DNA of 64,000 nt from Mytilus californianus (GCF_021869535.1 NW_026262701.1:2247501-2311500), one strand, 5' to 3'. Shown: positions 11,581 to 22,110, counted from the first letter of the stretch. Numbers and translations: made by a program. Notes: a model not told the origin generated them from the letters alone.

Positions 11581-12404
11581 GTTTTGGTCTGTTATTCTAT
11601 TTTGTTTGTGTATGTTTTTGGTAGCTTGGTGTATATAGTAAAAGAAAAGGTATGTGTATTTTTCTACAGCTTATCTTCTTTGGATCCTGTCGACTAAAAT
11701 GTAGCTGACCTTCTCATTATATTAAAGATATAATTGTCATCTGATATCTGAGATATGACCACGACTTTCGTCTCTCAGATTTGATTCAAATTGATAATTT
11801 AAGTTACATTGATGACAAGTAATGGAACTTTATATCAAACGTTGTGATAATTTATATTTTGACAGAGGACAACATGATTTTAATTTGATTCTTAACTAAT
11901 CATCGAAAAGGACAAATCGCATATGACTAATAAATCACATGTGATTCTACGATACAAAATATACTGCATCAGTTATTTATTTAAATAAGTTATATATTGT
12001 ACAAATTAAGAATGAACTATATTCCTATTCCAATTGACAATAAAAACGAGTAATTCTATGATATTAAGTATGATGTATCATTTATTTATCTTAGAAAGTT
12101 ATCAATAGTACAGATTTAGAATGAATATTAATTCAGATTCCATTTGACAATAACATTCAAATAAAAAAAGATGTACATAATATCTCCTAAACATAGACAT
12201 TAAAGTTCGACAAAAACAAAACAGTATACTGAAGTTCTTCGTACTCTTCGTACAGATAAAACATGGCGATGTTTCTCGGTTTTCTTTGTAGCGCTTCTGG
12301 CCTTCTTATATATCTTCCTTTGTTTCCATCCAGCTATGGCGTTGTTGGTATACGTTGAATGAGTTCAGCTTTTATGCTTGATGCAAATATTTCATGAGCT
12401 GCGC
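11581..12404 (+). repeat. Block D1, part between the chimeric insertion and the PLE-A insertion
   Basis: Matches 32900-33740 of D3: ATGACCACGACTTTCGTCTC near 11757, TATCATTTATTTATC near 12075, and a small plus-strand frame starting ATGGCGATG at 12262. In D3-D5 that frame runs to 56 codons (81 in D3) and has a hydrophobic N-terminus; here it is shifted and stops after 32 codons. Confidence 0.6.
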
Positions 12405-12820
12405 TCTGCATGTTCCACTAAAGAATTGTCCATTAGATTGACTAAAATTCTGTCCGCAGTGAAAGAGGGTCTTCAGAAATACTGTGAAACTGTTTACTCG
12501 CGTAGTGGTATAAACCATATGTGGATTCTTAAAACTTCTAAAGAACTTCTAGATAATTTTAAATCTCGGTCTTATTCTGAAATAAGTTCTATCAAAACTT
12601 TTGATTTTTCAACCCTGTATACCACCAATTCCCATGTGAAATTGAAAAATCGCCTGAAAGAAATAATCCACAATGCCTTTCATCATAAAAATGGTAGTAT
12701 ACGCTATAAATTTATTACTTTGGGATATCATAAGGCATATTTTGTAAATAGTAAACAAAAGGGTAAAACATGCTACACAGAAGAACAAGTGATCAGTATG
12801 CTGGAGTTTCTTATCGACAA
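12405..12820 (+). pseudogene. PLE-A reverse transcriptase, 5' part of a copy split by PLE-B
   Basis: Open in one frame from ACSTKELS through KYCETVYSRSGINHMWIL, KTFDFSTLYTT and EEQVISMLEFLID. These are the RT finger and early palm segments of the family, including the FDFSTLYT motif that holds the first catalytic aspartate position. Coding stops abruptly after LID at 12820, where PLE-B sequence starts. The matching next residues (IFVEFGGR) resume at 14607. The left end is 5'-truncated into block D1 (compare 23960 in D2, empty site). RT fragments with this motif set are assigned to PLEs from recalled family features (Y.IPKLHK, FD..TLYT, GIPMGT, Y.DD); no GIY-YIG domain is visible. Confidence 0.8.
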
Positions 12821-14606
12821 AAGAGGGTCGAAAGATATCAGAGGGACAGTCAAACTCATAGATCGAAAACAAACTGACAACGCCAAGGCCAAAAATAAAA
12901 AGACAAACAGACAAATAATAGTACAGATGACACAACATAGAAAACTAAAGACTAAGCAACACGAACCCCATCAAAAAATGGGGGTGATCTCAGGTGCTCC
13001 GGAAGGGTAAGCAGATCCTGCTCCACATGTGGCATCCGTCGTGTTGCTTATGTTATTACAAATCCGGTAAATAGTCTAATTCGGTAAGTCACATTCGTGA
13101 AAAGGGAAGGGTATTGTAGTTACGACATAAGGAACATAGCCGATATCATCTGTGAAACGGTTATTCCATAACGGTCAACCAACTCGTGATGGCGTCCGTA
13201 AAATTTACGAAGGGATGATTTCAACTTCACCATTTGGAACTCTTGGCTTAATAGCTTCCTTGTGAGCAGCAATCCTCTATCAAGGAAATCATGATAGGAA
13301 ACACAAGCCCAGGAATATTGTATCAATTGGGAGATATATACTCCGCATGCAGGCGCTGCTGGAATGTTGCTACATAGAAATGGAAAGTTCACAATTGGGA
13401 AGCTGAAATCATCTCTTTTGTCGTAAAGTTTTGTTTTCAACCAATCCTCATTGTCAGTTTCTAGATGTAAGTCAAGATAAGAGGCAGACTTAACTGTATC
13501 TGTAGTATCCTTTATCTCTAGTTCGATGGGATAGATTCGTTCAACATAGTCACCAAATTTTGTATTATTTAGTGAGAGAACATCATCTATATAGCAAAAC
13601 GTAAAGTTAAAGGGTATTGCTTAGGACATAAGCTTGTAGAACCACACACGAAATAGGTTGATTTGTTGCTTATAGTGCTAACGATAAAACGGCACGTTGT
13701 GTTGGTTGGGTTTATTTTTTGATATGTTGTCAATCAAGAAATCAAGCATCTTGATAATGTCAGTTTCAGTGAATTTTTTGTTTGAATCAGAGTGATTCTT
13801 TACAAAGTAGGATTTATCCCTCCTCCAGACAAGATACTTGTATCTACGTTCGCCATTCTTTTTAATGAAACAAAGTAATACCAACTCTTTCAATTTGTCT
13901 TTTAGTTTTGAATGGGGAATACTTGTGTAAAGTGTAGAAAAGTCAAGTGTTTTAATACTATTGCAAGATGAGAGAGTCTTAGATTGTATGTACTCTAAAA
14001 GATCTTTGGAATTTTTTAGTATCCACATCTGATTCACGCCACCTCTAGAATAGGCAGTTTCACAATAACTTTGGAGCCCGGCTTTGATTGCTGATAAAAT
14101 AGATGTTAATAATTTAGAAAGAGGTTTGGTGGAGCACTTGGAAGACCCAGCAATAAACTGTTGTTTGTAAGGACACTTATGTAGTTTAGGTATCCAATAC
14201 AGTGATGGAAGATCCAGTTCTTCATCTTTGATTGAAATTCCAAAGGAACATAAAACAGACCTATGATTATCCAGGATTTCCTCTTTGGTAAGTGTCGTGA
14301 GGGTATATGTTGAGTTTCCAAGTGAATTGTCAATACCTAATTCATTTATCAAGCAGTTTATGTAATGATATTTACACACAAAAACGATGTTGTTAGGGGC
14401 TTTATCTGCGGGGACAACAACATATTTGTCATGGAGGTAGGACAAGTGTTTTGCAACATTTGGGTCTTTAAAAATTGATGTAGCGTGGGTATTGATATGC
14501 CCATTTAGTTTCTTAATTCGGATTTGTATCAACGACCTCATAGCCTTAATCCATTCGGAAAGAGTATCTACGTCTTCTTTCTCGCGTTTAGCCCATTGCC
14601 TGTTGT
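12821..14606 (-). mobile_element. PLE-B copy nested inside PLE-A, with 3' tail
   Basis: Read on the minus strand: RQWAKREKEDVDTLSEW near 14590-14550, VVVPADKAPNNIVFVC, LPSLYWIPKLHKCPYK near 14200, KTLDFSTLYTSIP near 13950, then a stop at about 13676. After a gap of about 70 bases without homology, FNFTFCYIDDVLSLNN resumes at about 13608 and stays open to GRHHELVDRYGI and a stop at 13120. The expected GIPMGT-containing segment (about 50 residues between LIDN and FNFTF) is missing, so this RT is dead. Downstream of the stop is the PLE-B tail with AGCAACACGACGGATGCC and TTTCGACCCTCTT at the 3' end. Length about 1.79 kb. Confidence 0.8.
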
Positions 14607-15253
14607 ATATTTGTTGAATTTGGAGGTAGATTTTTTCAACAAATTATCGGCATTCCTATGGGAACGATCTGTGCGGCTCTCCTTGCCGACCTCTTCTTAT
14701 TTTCATATGAATTGGAGTTCATTCAGACACTTGTCAAAAACAAGAAGATCAAAGAAGCCAGATTATTTAATTTCACTTTCAAATATATTGATGATGTTCT
14801 TTCCATTAACAATCCGAACTTTTCTGATTGGGTTCCATTAATATATCCCCCAGAACTAGAAATTAAAGAAATAACAGACACGGCTTCCTCCGCCTCATTT
14901 TTAGACTTATATCTCGATTTTGACATACACAGTCATCTCAGTACCAGAATCTATGACAAATGAGACGTTTTTAATTTTAAAATTATGAATTGTCCCCACC
15001 TTAGTAGCAATATACCAACTTCACCTGCATATGGGATATACATTTCCCAATTTATTCGATATTCAAGAGCTTGCTGCTCCTACTCAGACTTTGCAAAACG
15101 TCACCAGTGTCTGAGCAGAAAGTTGATGAACCAGGGTGTGTCAAAGAACGTCTCGTCCTTTTTCTAAAAAAGTTCATCGGAAGGTACCAAGACCTTGTTG
15201 ATAAATATTCCGTATCAACTTCACAAATAATACATGATGGTCTTGAAGTATAG
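14607..15253 (+). pseudogene. PLE-A reverse transcriptase, 3' part of the split copy
   Basis: Starts exactly where the fragment at 12405-12820 stops: IFVEFGGRFFQQIIGIPMGT, then LLADLFLFSYE, FTFKYIDDVLSINN (catalytic DD at about 14790) and ASSASFLDLYLDFD. A TGA at 14961-14963 and a frameshift near 15130 break it, after which GRYQDLVDKYSVSTSQI runs to a stop at 15251-15253. The C-terminal GRYQDLVDKYSVS wording separates PLE-A from PLE-B (GRHHELVDRYGI). Confidence 0.8.
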
Positions 15254-16200
15254 ATTCTGCGTACTGACGTTGTTTGTCATCTTAACAACGTGTAATATTG
15301 TTCTTTCATTTGTCTTTGTTCTTTTATTAATATTACTTTTACTGTTTGGTTTGTTTTCTGTGATATCCATTTGACGTGGCTCGGTACTTATACATCCCGT
15401 TAATGTGTTTGTATTATCTTTCATTTTTGCTGGTGTGTTTTGTATGTGCGACGTTTTGTGTTTCTTTGGTTCTTATAACGTGACTCTGTACTTTAAATGA
15501 TCCCGTCATTATGTTATTGTTCTATTATATGTCATTATGTTATTGTTCTATTATAAATTTGAAAATACTTTGAACGACAAACAACACATTTATTTTACTC
15601 GCGTAGTGGTATTAACCATATGTGGATTCTTAAAAAATTCTAAAGAACTTCTGGACAATTTTAAATCTCGGTCTATTTCTGAAATTAATTCTAACATAAC
15701 TTTTGATTGTTTAACCCTGTATACCAATATTTCCCATGTGAAATTATAAAATTGTTTTGAATAAACATTGAACGACAAAATTTCTTCTTATGTGACGTTT
15801 ACATTTTCTTATGTCAGACACGCGAAGCAATGAATGTGGTTTTTAATTTGATAGATGCTTTTGTGCTTTTTTGTAAATGATTGTTTGTTTTGATATTGTA
15901 ACACAGTGATGACTGCTGTACCCATATTTTGACTATTTTATTTATTATGTCTGTTTTGTTCACGCATCGTTGTAAATATAACGGAATTTGGTGAGACTGT
16001 CGTACAAGCGAGAGGTTTAGCGCTATAAAACCAGGTTCAATCCACCATTTTCTACATTTGAAAATGTCTGTACCAAGTCAGGAATATGACAGTTGTTGTC
16101 CATTCGTTTGATGTGTTTTGTCATTTGATTTTGCCATGTGATTAGGGACTTTCCGATTGAATTTTCCTCGGAGTTCAGTATTTTTGTGATTTTACTTTTT
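15254..16200 (+). repeat. PLE-A 3' region with a duplicated RT piece and terminal tail R3
   Basis: Non-coding 3' region of the PLE-A copy. At 15595-15752 it contains a second, degenerate copy of the RT segment SGINHMWIL to TLYT, closely similar to 12500-12655 of the same element. From about 16010 it is tail R3 (CCTGTACCAAGTCAGG-like block, ATTAGGGACTTTCCG), ending TTTTTGTGATTTTACTTTTT at 16200. The next base resumes block D1 (ACTACCGACC), as in D2 at 23971. Element plus nested PLE-B therefore occupies 12405-16200. Confidence 0.7.
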
Positions 16201-16238
16201 ACTACCGACCGACTAGCAAAAGATGTGACAAAGCGCCA

Positions 16239-16643
16239 TCAGAAGAAATCAGCAATATTGTACATGATAATGCTGTATAATGTTTTACACAAAAACATCT
16301 TAACTTGGAACAGTTCATTTTGTTCACAATAGTCCACAACCGTTTTTCCTGACGAGTCCTTCTTCATGATGTAAGCACCTTTGTTCAATAAAAACTGTAC
16401 ATAATTAAGAATTTCTTTTTCGTTCGCCTTTGCCAGACATGCAGTGATAAGTAAAGTACTTCTTAACGAGTTTTTAAAGTTAACATTAGTATGTCCTTTA
16501 AGCTGTAGTTGAGCCATTGCAAGATTACCGCTGATTACAAAGTTAAATAAATCCTGAAAATCCTCTTCTAATTTGCCCATGACGAACTGATTTTTCTTAG
16601 AACACTTATTAAGTTTTTCATCAATGTTAGAAAGCAAACCCAT
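16239..16643 (-). CDS. ANK1: small ankyrin-repeat protein
   Basis: A 134-codon intact ORF starting MGLLSNIDEKLNKCS. An N-terminal polar segment (1-22) is followed by three ankyrin-like repeats: about 23-56 (DLFNFVISGNLAMAQLQLKG), 57-94 (STLLITACLAKANEKEIL, then FLLNKGAYIMKKD) and 95-134 (SSGKTVVDYCEQNELFQVKM). Ankyrin repeats mediate protein-protein contacts; a partner cannot be inferred. There is no signal peptide or membrane segment, so it is probably cytosolic or nuclear. The start is chosen at MGLLS because it is conserved in all five copies, while the upstream reading frame is not. Its downstream flank is unusual: the PLE-A insertion ends at 16200, 39 bp past the stop, so the ancestral 3' flank is displaced. 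It is the most diverged of the intact copies (HTNVNF, LAKAN, ELFQ). Confidence 0.75.
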   Translation of the reverse strand: MGLLSNIDEKLNKCSKKNQFVMGKLEEDFQDLFNFVISGNLAMAQLQLKGHTNVNFKNSLRSTLLITACLAKANEKEILNYVQFLLNKGAYIMKKDSSGKTVVDYCEQNELFQVKMFLCKTLYSIIMYNIADFF

Positions 16644-16676
16644 GTTTAATTGACGCGTTTCGGTCAGCATCCTCCG

Positions 16677-16697
16677 TTTTATAGTTACAATCACGTG
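16677..16697 (-). promoter_or_regulatory. ANK1 proximal promoter: CACGTG plus TATAAAA
   Basis: Minus strand: palindromic AATCACGTGATT, eight bases, then TATAAAA, with the ATG 34 bp from the TATA box. The same 21-bp layout is found before all five ANK copies. A transcription start about 25-30 bp past the TATA box would give a very short leader. The role is inferred from position and conservation. Confidence 0.55.
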
Positions 16698-16936
16698 ATT
16701 CTATCCAAAGTTTAAGTTGTTTACCATTCATCACGTTTTGAAGTGTGAAATCAATAATGTTGTTTTTTAAAATCAAAATTAGATTGTGCAGTATAAAGCT
16801 ATTGTATCTCTACAAACAATGTATCAGAAGTCACGTTTTAAATAAAGACATGTGACTGGCAAAGTTACTTCTAAAATAGTGAATTGGAGATCCATAAAAT
16901 CAAGACATATGAATAAATAAGACAATACTATAATGT

Positions 16937-16965
16937 TGACGTCATTATATGCGTATTTTCCACAG
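16937..16965 (-). promoter_or_regulatory. ANK1 distal block with CRE-like TGACGTCA
   Basis: The palindrome TGACGTCA at 16937-16944 is followed on the plus strand by TTATATGCGTATTTTCCACA. The block lies 294 bp before the ANK1 ATG and is kept in all five copies. TGACGTCA is the classic CREB/ATF site; binding here is not shown. Confidence 0.45.
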
Positions 16966-17239
16966 AAATGAAAAAAACTGTTGAGTTTATGCTGTTTTCA
17001 TCCATATGTCTTTCACATCCACCACGACAATTAAAAACACTATAATTTCACAGAAGCTTTTTAATAATAATGCCACCTCATATGAAGTTGTTATTTCTAT
17101 TGGGAAATGTTTTCTTATCCAAAACATTATCAGAATGATAACTAAAACAACGGCAAAAACAAAATTTAGCAAAATATTCCTATTTTGTAATGGTTTATTG
17201 ACAAGGAAACTCGTCCAATGTGAAATGTGTTGGGTTTTT

Positions 17240-18070
17240 TAACGCCGGTCACCTAACCATATTAAAGTTAATTTAAGGTTATGAACGATAACTTTTAAAT
17301 TTAATTTTGGCTTACATTGAACCTGAATGTGTTTTGTTTCTACTTTATATAAAATTATAGTAGAGTCAGGGCAAATCAAGCTTGACATATTTAATTTTGA
17401 CATTATATGGTCCTTATTGCATTCATTCTTTTATCCGCAATTTCATTAGATTCTGTGCAATTACAAGCTTGAAGTATTCGATTTTAGCCTACAAGTGATC
17501 TTCTTGTGTTGACTCCTTTATCTACACTTCTATTAGACTCAGGTCTATAAAAAGTCTGACGTATTTTATATTGACTCTAATATTGTTGATGACCTACGGG
17601 TGATAACATCTAAATGTCTTTTTATTTGTGTATCGAGGATTAAAATATAGCTTAATAGTGAAAAGAAAAAGAAAAAACTGTCATTTTTTTTCACCCTAAT
17701 GCTCCTTCTTTGTAATATCACCCACACTTAATTAACAACAAAAAAAAATCAAAAAAACTTTCTAATAATAGTCCTACCAAATACAAATTTGCTATTTTGG
17801 TTTGCCACTAATTTTCAATCTAATATACGATGATAATTTAATACAAAACAGGGACAACAAAGACATTTTACAAAATATATCTCTTTAGTAATGGTTGCTT
17901 GTCAAGGTATCTCGTTGTTTTATTATTATTTATGAAAGCTTAATACATATAACATGATCGGGGTGATTTATATTCAGGTATAGTAATTTTTGAATGGACA
18001 TAATTTTGGTTTGATATATGTTGACGAACTGAGTGTCTGTGAGACCAAATGACTTGGATGTATTCATATA
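17240..18070. other. Right end of D1 and start of D2, gene-free
   Basis: About 17240-17640 (GGTTATGAACGATAACTTTTAAAT onward, AGAGTCAGGGCAAAT) matches 25070-25440, 34850-35245, 39020-39427 and 52220-52640. About 17640-17760 (TGTATCGAGGATTAAAATAT, CACCCACACTTAATTA) matches the left edge of D5 at 47640. So D1 and D2 abut here. I see nothing coding. Confidence 0.55.
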
Positions 18071-18074
18071 TTGT

Positions 18075-18277
18075 CTTGAACACGGTGATACTGGTTCAGG
18101 TGCTAACAAGGCTACAGTTGCCTTCACTTGAACACGGTGGTACTGGTTCCGGTGCTAACAAGGCTACAGTTGCCCTCACTTGCACACGGTGATACTGGTT
18201 CCGGTGCTAACAAGTCTACTGTAGCCTTCAATTGAACACGGGGATACTGGTTCCGATGCTAACATTTCACGTGCTTC
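18075..18277 (+). repeat. 52-bp minisatellite, about 3.7 copies
   Basis: Units begin at 18075, 18127, 18179 and 18231, exactly 52 bp apart. Each has GAACACGGTGATACTGGTTC-type sequence, GGTGCTAACAAGGCTACAG and a CCTTCA end. The last, partial unit runs into ACATTTCACGTGCTT, which is also found singly at 26235, 45045 and 58070 at the start of repeat R2b, so the array expanded from the head of an R2b copy. Confidence 0.85.
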
Positions 18278-18650
18278 TGGAGTATGGATTATTGTATGCT
18301 CTACTTCGGTACGCCTCAGTTTTATCTTCGGTTTTTATGAGGTTCTTGTTGCCAAGTCTTTAGTTTTTTATATGCTCTTTGTTTTTTTTTTTTTTACTCT
18401 TTTGGATATTGTGTATTGTGTCTGTTTTCAAATCATGGTTTGTCATTGGCCTTTTGTATATTACTTCATCGATATATTCCATGAGGTTCGTGTTGCTTAG
18501 TCTTTAGTTATCTGTGCAGTGTTTTATAAGGTCTTTGTTTTTTATTGGTCTTTTCAATTTTATGTGATGATGTTGTTTGGGTTTTTTAGATTATGGTTTG
18601 TCAATGGCCTTTTATATGTTCATAAAGATATTCCATTAATGTGAAATGTA
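18278..18650 (+). repeat. Repeat R2b, two overlapping copies
   Basis: Two successive copies (about 18300-18470 and 18480-18640) read GAGGTTC[GT]TGTTGC[CT][TA]AGTCTTTAGTT, then a T-rich run, then TGGTTTGTCA[AT]TGGCCTTTT. The wording resembles a diverged PLE-B tail (GGTTCGTGTTGCTTAGTC). Other copies are at 26215-26450, 45010-45300 and 58040-58310. Confidence 0.55.
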
Positions 18651-19154
18651 CTTGTATTATTTAAAATGACATTTGATTCTGTTTTGCAGTGTTTATACAA
18701 CCTTGAAAAACTAACAAATGTTGACAAATAAGCAAAGTGTTTATTAACTTTGTCTAGTATTAAAATTAACAATGAATATTCAAGTTGACTTGATAACCAT
18801 GGAAAATACAATAGCATTTTCAACGTCATCGTTCGCCTAGAGTTTCAGGACAACTGACCCTTCAACCTTTATTATATATTTTTAAAAACAGTTTTCATTT
18901 TGATAAATCCTCCATTTTCAATACAGCTTTTGCACGCCACATAAATAAAATTTTATTTTTGGGCTTGTTTTATGTCTATTATTTAGTCTTTATCTTAAAC
19001 AACCATTAAAGATGACCATATAGATCAAAATTTTAAATTGCTGAGGTTTTCTGAATCGGTGTAGATGCTCCTGTGTTCTTTAAAAATAATGACGGTCTCG
19101 TTTGTCCAGATATCGTTTACCACACTTTGGTTGGGTTTTATCTAAATATCTAAA

Positions 19155-19320
19155 AAAAAAAAAAAACTCATTAGTGACGCTCGAATCAAAAAAGTTAAAA
19201 AGACCAAATAAAGTACGAAGTTTTAGAGATTCCGAAAGGTTTTTGCAAAATACAGCTAAAGTAATCTATTTCAGGGATAGACAATCCTTAGTATTTCGAA
19301 AAAATATACTGACATACAAG
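19155..19320 (+). repeat. Repeat R7 fragment
   Basis: It contains ACTCATTAGTGACGCTCGAA, GAAAGGTTTTTGCAAAATAC and a CCTTAGTATTT block. R7 copies in this window are also at about 26910-27090, 29955-30180, 40710-40870, 47130-47320, 48430-48620 and 56970-57150, often preceded by the ACGCGCGTTTCGTCTAC motif. The 133-codon open frame at 19102-19503 spans R7 and tail-like sequence and is not a gene. Confidence 0.6.
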
Positions 19321-19737
19321 TGGGAGATTAAACTAGCTATACAACCAGGTTTAACCCACCGTTTTCTTTACATTGTTGTTTTACATTCGTTGGGTATAAA
19401 AGTCGAGACTTCGAATTTTTCAGGCTATACGGATTACCTCCTTTTTCAACTTACTTTGGAGTTCGGCATTTTTATTCATACGTTTTTCGCCACTTCTTAC
19501 TGAATGGTTTAACAAATATACAGGACGCCAAAGTAATTAAAAAAAAATGGAAGTTCGTATAACGTGACAAAATAAAACGCTCGAATAAATTAACAAACGG
19601 AAAGAACGGAAAACAAGTGTCATATTCCTGACTTGGTACAGGCATTTATTTAAGAACATAACTGGTTTAACCTTGTTGTGTAGCTATGGACCCTCACACT
19701 TGAAGAGTCAATAGAAAAATTCAACACTATTTTCCAT

Positions 19738-20075
19738 AAAAATGTAATCGAATGTTTTACACAGTAGAGTCTAAACTTGAAGAAGTTCATTTTGTTCACA
19801 ATAATCCACAACAGTTCTTACTGACAAATCCTACTTTATGATGTGAGCACCCTTTTTAAAAAGAACTGTACTAATTTAAGAATTCCATTTTCAAAGTAGA
19901 CTTTGAACAGGTTTTAAAATTAACATCCGTATATTCCTTCAGCTGTTGTTGAACCATTTAAAGATGATTTAAATAAATTTTGAAAATCATCTTCTCATTT
20001 TCAGTAGCACAGATTTTTCATATCACACTTATGTAATAAGTAAAAATGTCAATGATTAGGAAACAGCAGTCAACA
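19738..20075 (-). pseudogene. Decayed ankyrin-repeat gene copy
   Basis: The minus strand aligns with the ANK genes: TGTTCACAATAATCCACAAC (19793-19812) corresponds to the VDYCEQN segment, ATGTGAGCACCCTTTTTAAA to the LLNKGA segment, and TTGAACCATT near 19950 to the AMAQ segment. Deletions of tens of bases and several stops destroy the frame. It belongs to a different, older duplication from ANK2, because both lie in D2. Confidence 0.7.
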
Positions 20076-20320
20076 TTGTGTTAAAATCTTAATCACTATA
20101 AAAACAAACAACTATGTCATCAAAAAAAAACAAAATGCAAAATTGAAAGACAAAAATACAAAAAATGACCATAGCATAATAACACAATGGCAGGATATAT
20201 AAATACCGAGACACGCCAAAACAATATTATCAAAAAAAAACGACTAAACAGTAAAGGTTAAAAATATACAAAGACAAATACAAAGAATACCATTACACAT
20301 GATAAACAACGTCAGTACCT

Positions 20321-21600
20321 AGAAAAAAAGTAAAATCACAAAAATACCGAACTCCGAGGAAAATTCAATCGGAAAGTCCCTAATCACATGGCAAAATCAA
20401 ATGACAAAACACATCAAACGAATGGACAACAACTGTCATATTCCTGACTTGGTACAGGCATTTTCAAATGTAGAAAATAGTGGATTAGATCTATACTTCA
20501 AGAGCATCATGTAATATTTGTGAAGTTGATACTGAATTTTTATCAACAAGGTCTTGATATCTGCCGATGAAAAGGACGAGACATTCTTTGAATACTCTGG
20601 TTCATCAACTTACTGCGTTTAATACAGTCTGAGTAGCAGCTACAAGCTCTTGAATACGGTATGAGTAGGGGAATGTATATCCTATATGCAGGTGAACTTA
20701 ATATATTGCTTCTCAGGTGAGGGAAATTTATGATTTAAAAGTTAAAATCGTTTCGTTTGTCATACATTTTGGTACTGAGATGACCGCTTATATTAAATTC
20801 GAGGTACACGTCTAAAACTGAGGCGGAGGAAGCCGTGTCTTTAGTAAGTTTAATTTTTAGTTATAGAGGATATATTAATGGAACTAATTAGAAAAGTTTG
20901 GATTGTTAATGGAAAGAACATTCTCAATATATCTGAATGTGAAATTAAATAATAATCTACACACAAACACGATGTTGACTAGGGCTTTATCAGCAGGGAC
21001 AAATCCTTACTTGTCATTGAGATTGAACAGGCTCATAGCAACATTTGGGTCTTGAAAGATCGTTGTAGAATGTGCATACATAGACCCAATCAGTTTCCTA
21101 AAGAGGGACGAAAGATACCAGAGGGACAGTCAAACTCATAAAAGATCGAAAACAAACTGACAACGCCATGGCCAAAACTAAAAGGACAAACAGACAAATA
21201 ATAGTACAAATGACACAACATAGAAAACTAAAGACTAAGCAACACGAACCCCACCAAAAAATAATTCTAGTTGTATCAATGACCTCTCTGCCTTAATCAA
21301 TTCGAGAAGAATATATTATTTTTATTTGTTCACTGATTGGCATATTCTTCACCTGAAACCATTAGTTTATTGACGCTTTGTTTCCAATTGAAAGATTCAG
21401 GCTCATGATATTTCGGGCCTTTGAATAATACATTTCGCAGAGAAGTTTTATCTACAATATTCAGGTGACCATTAAATAAGTGAACAGTCACATTAAATAT
21501 GAATTTAGAACTATCACAGGTGCTAGGAGATTTAAACTTGAAGGCGTCAATATTGAAGTTTTCCAACACGTGTAATGCAATCACTATGTATGTCAAGAAT
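20321..21600 (-). pseudogene. PLE-A copy, degenerate, with intact 3' tail
   Basis: Minus strand, 5' to 3': N-terminal frame 21596-21330 (NGHLNIVDKTSLRNVLFKG, YHEPESFNWKQS), the FQDPNVAMSLFNLNDK and FVPADKA region (about 21070-20975), then a large deletion joining directly to LFNFTFRYI at about 20950. C-terminal pieces follow, ending near TSQI at about 20490. Tail R3 (GGAATATGACAGTTGTTGTC, minus strand) follows immediately and ends at about 20321-20330 with TTTTGTGATTTTACTTTTTT. The RT core motifs are deleted. A PLE-B tail (21101-21261) interrupts it. Confidence 0.75.
21101..21261 (-). mobile_element. Solo PLE-B 3' tail inserted in PLE-A
   Basis: These 161 bases (plus strand AAGAGGGACGAAAGATACCA to AACACGAACCCCACCAAAAA) equal the last part of the PLE-B tail at 12821-12985. 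They interrupt PLE-A coding sequence between the segments matching SLIQIRIK and KLNGH of the 14.5 kb copy, so host sequence is continuous if they are removed. This is a heavily 5'-truncated insertion. Confidence 0.75.
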
Positions 21601-21789
21601 CCAAACGTTATTGCTCTGTTTTAGGGCAGATGTTTCAATATTTGAAAAGAAAATGTCAGTATATTTATGGAATTAAAGACTAAAATTAGACAAGAATGAT
21701 TACATTCACTAACGTCATTAGAATGTCGTTTAAGTTATTCTTGTATGATTCATCGTTTGTCTGAAAAATAAAAACACAAATGAAGCAAT

Positions 21790-22110
21790 ATATACATATT
21801 GATATAAGAAGATGTGGTATGAGTGCCAATCAGACAACTCTCCATCCAAGTCACAATTTGCAAAAGTAAACCATTATATGTCAAAGTACGGCATTCAACA
21901 CGGAACCTTGTCTCACACCGAAAAGCAAGCTATAAAGGGCCCCAAAAATGACTAGTGTTAAACCATTCAAAGAGAAAAACAAACGGTCTAATCTATATGA
22001 AAAACGAGAAACGAGAAACACTTATGAACCACATCAACAAACGGCAAACACTGAACAACAGGTTCCTGACTTAGGACAGGTATAAACAAATGCAGCGGGT
22101 TTAAGACATA
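21790..22110 (-). repeat. Dispersed repeat R6 (about 320 bp)
   Basis: Plus strand: AAGAAGATGTGGTATGAGTG, then CTATAAAGGGCCCCAAAAAT, then ACATCAACAAACGGCAAAC and TTAGGACAGGTATAAACAAA. It is absent from the corresponding places in D1 (about 9590), D3 and D4, so it is an insertion. Partial copies lie at 1790-1980, 57970-58010 and 62539-62580. Confidence 0.65.

Noticed and set aside
12609-12938. 109-codon minus-strand open frame
   Set aside because: Crosses the PLE-A/PLE-B junction: part antisense PLE-A RT, part PLE-B tail.
18075-18277. CRISPR-like regular repeats (also 59300-59522)
   Set aside because: The units are contiguous direct repeats without unique spacers, and the DNA is animal.
19102-19503. 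133-codon plus-strand open frame
   Set aside because: Formed by the junction of block D2 sequence, R7 and tail-like sequence; the paralogous region in D5 (about 48430-48830) does not keep it.
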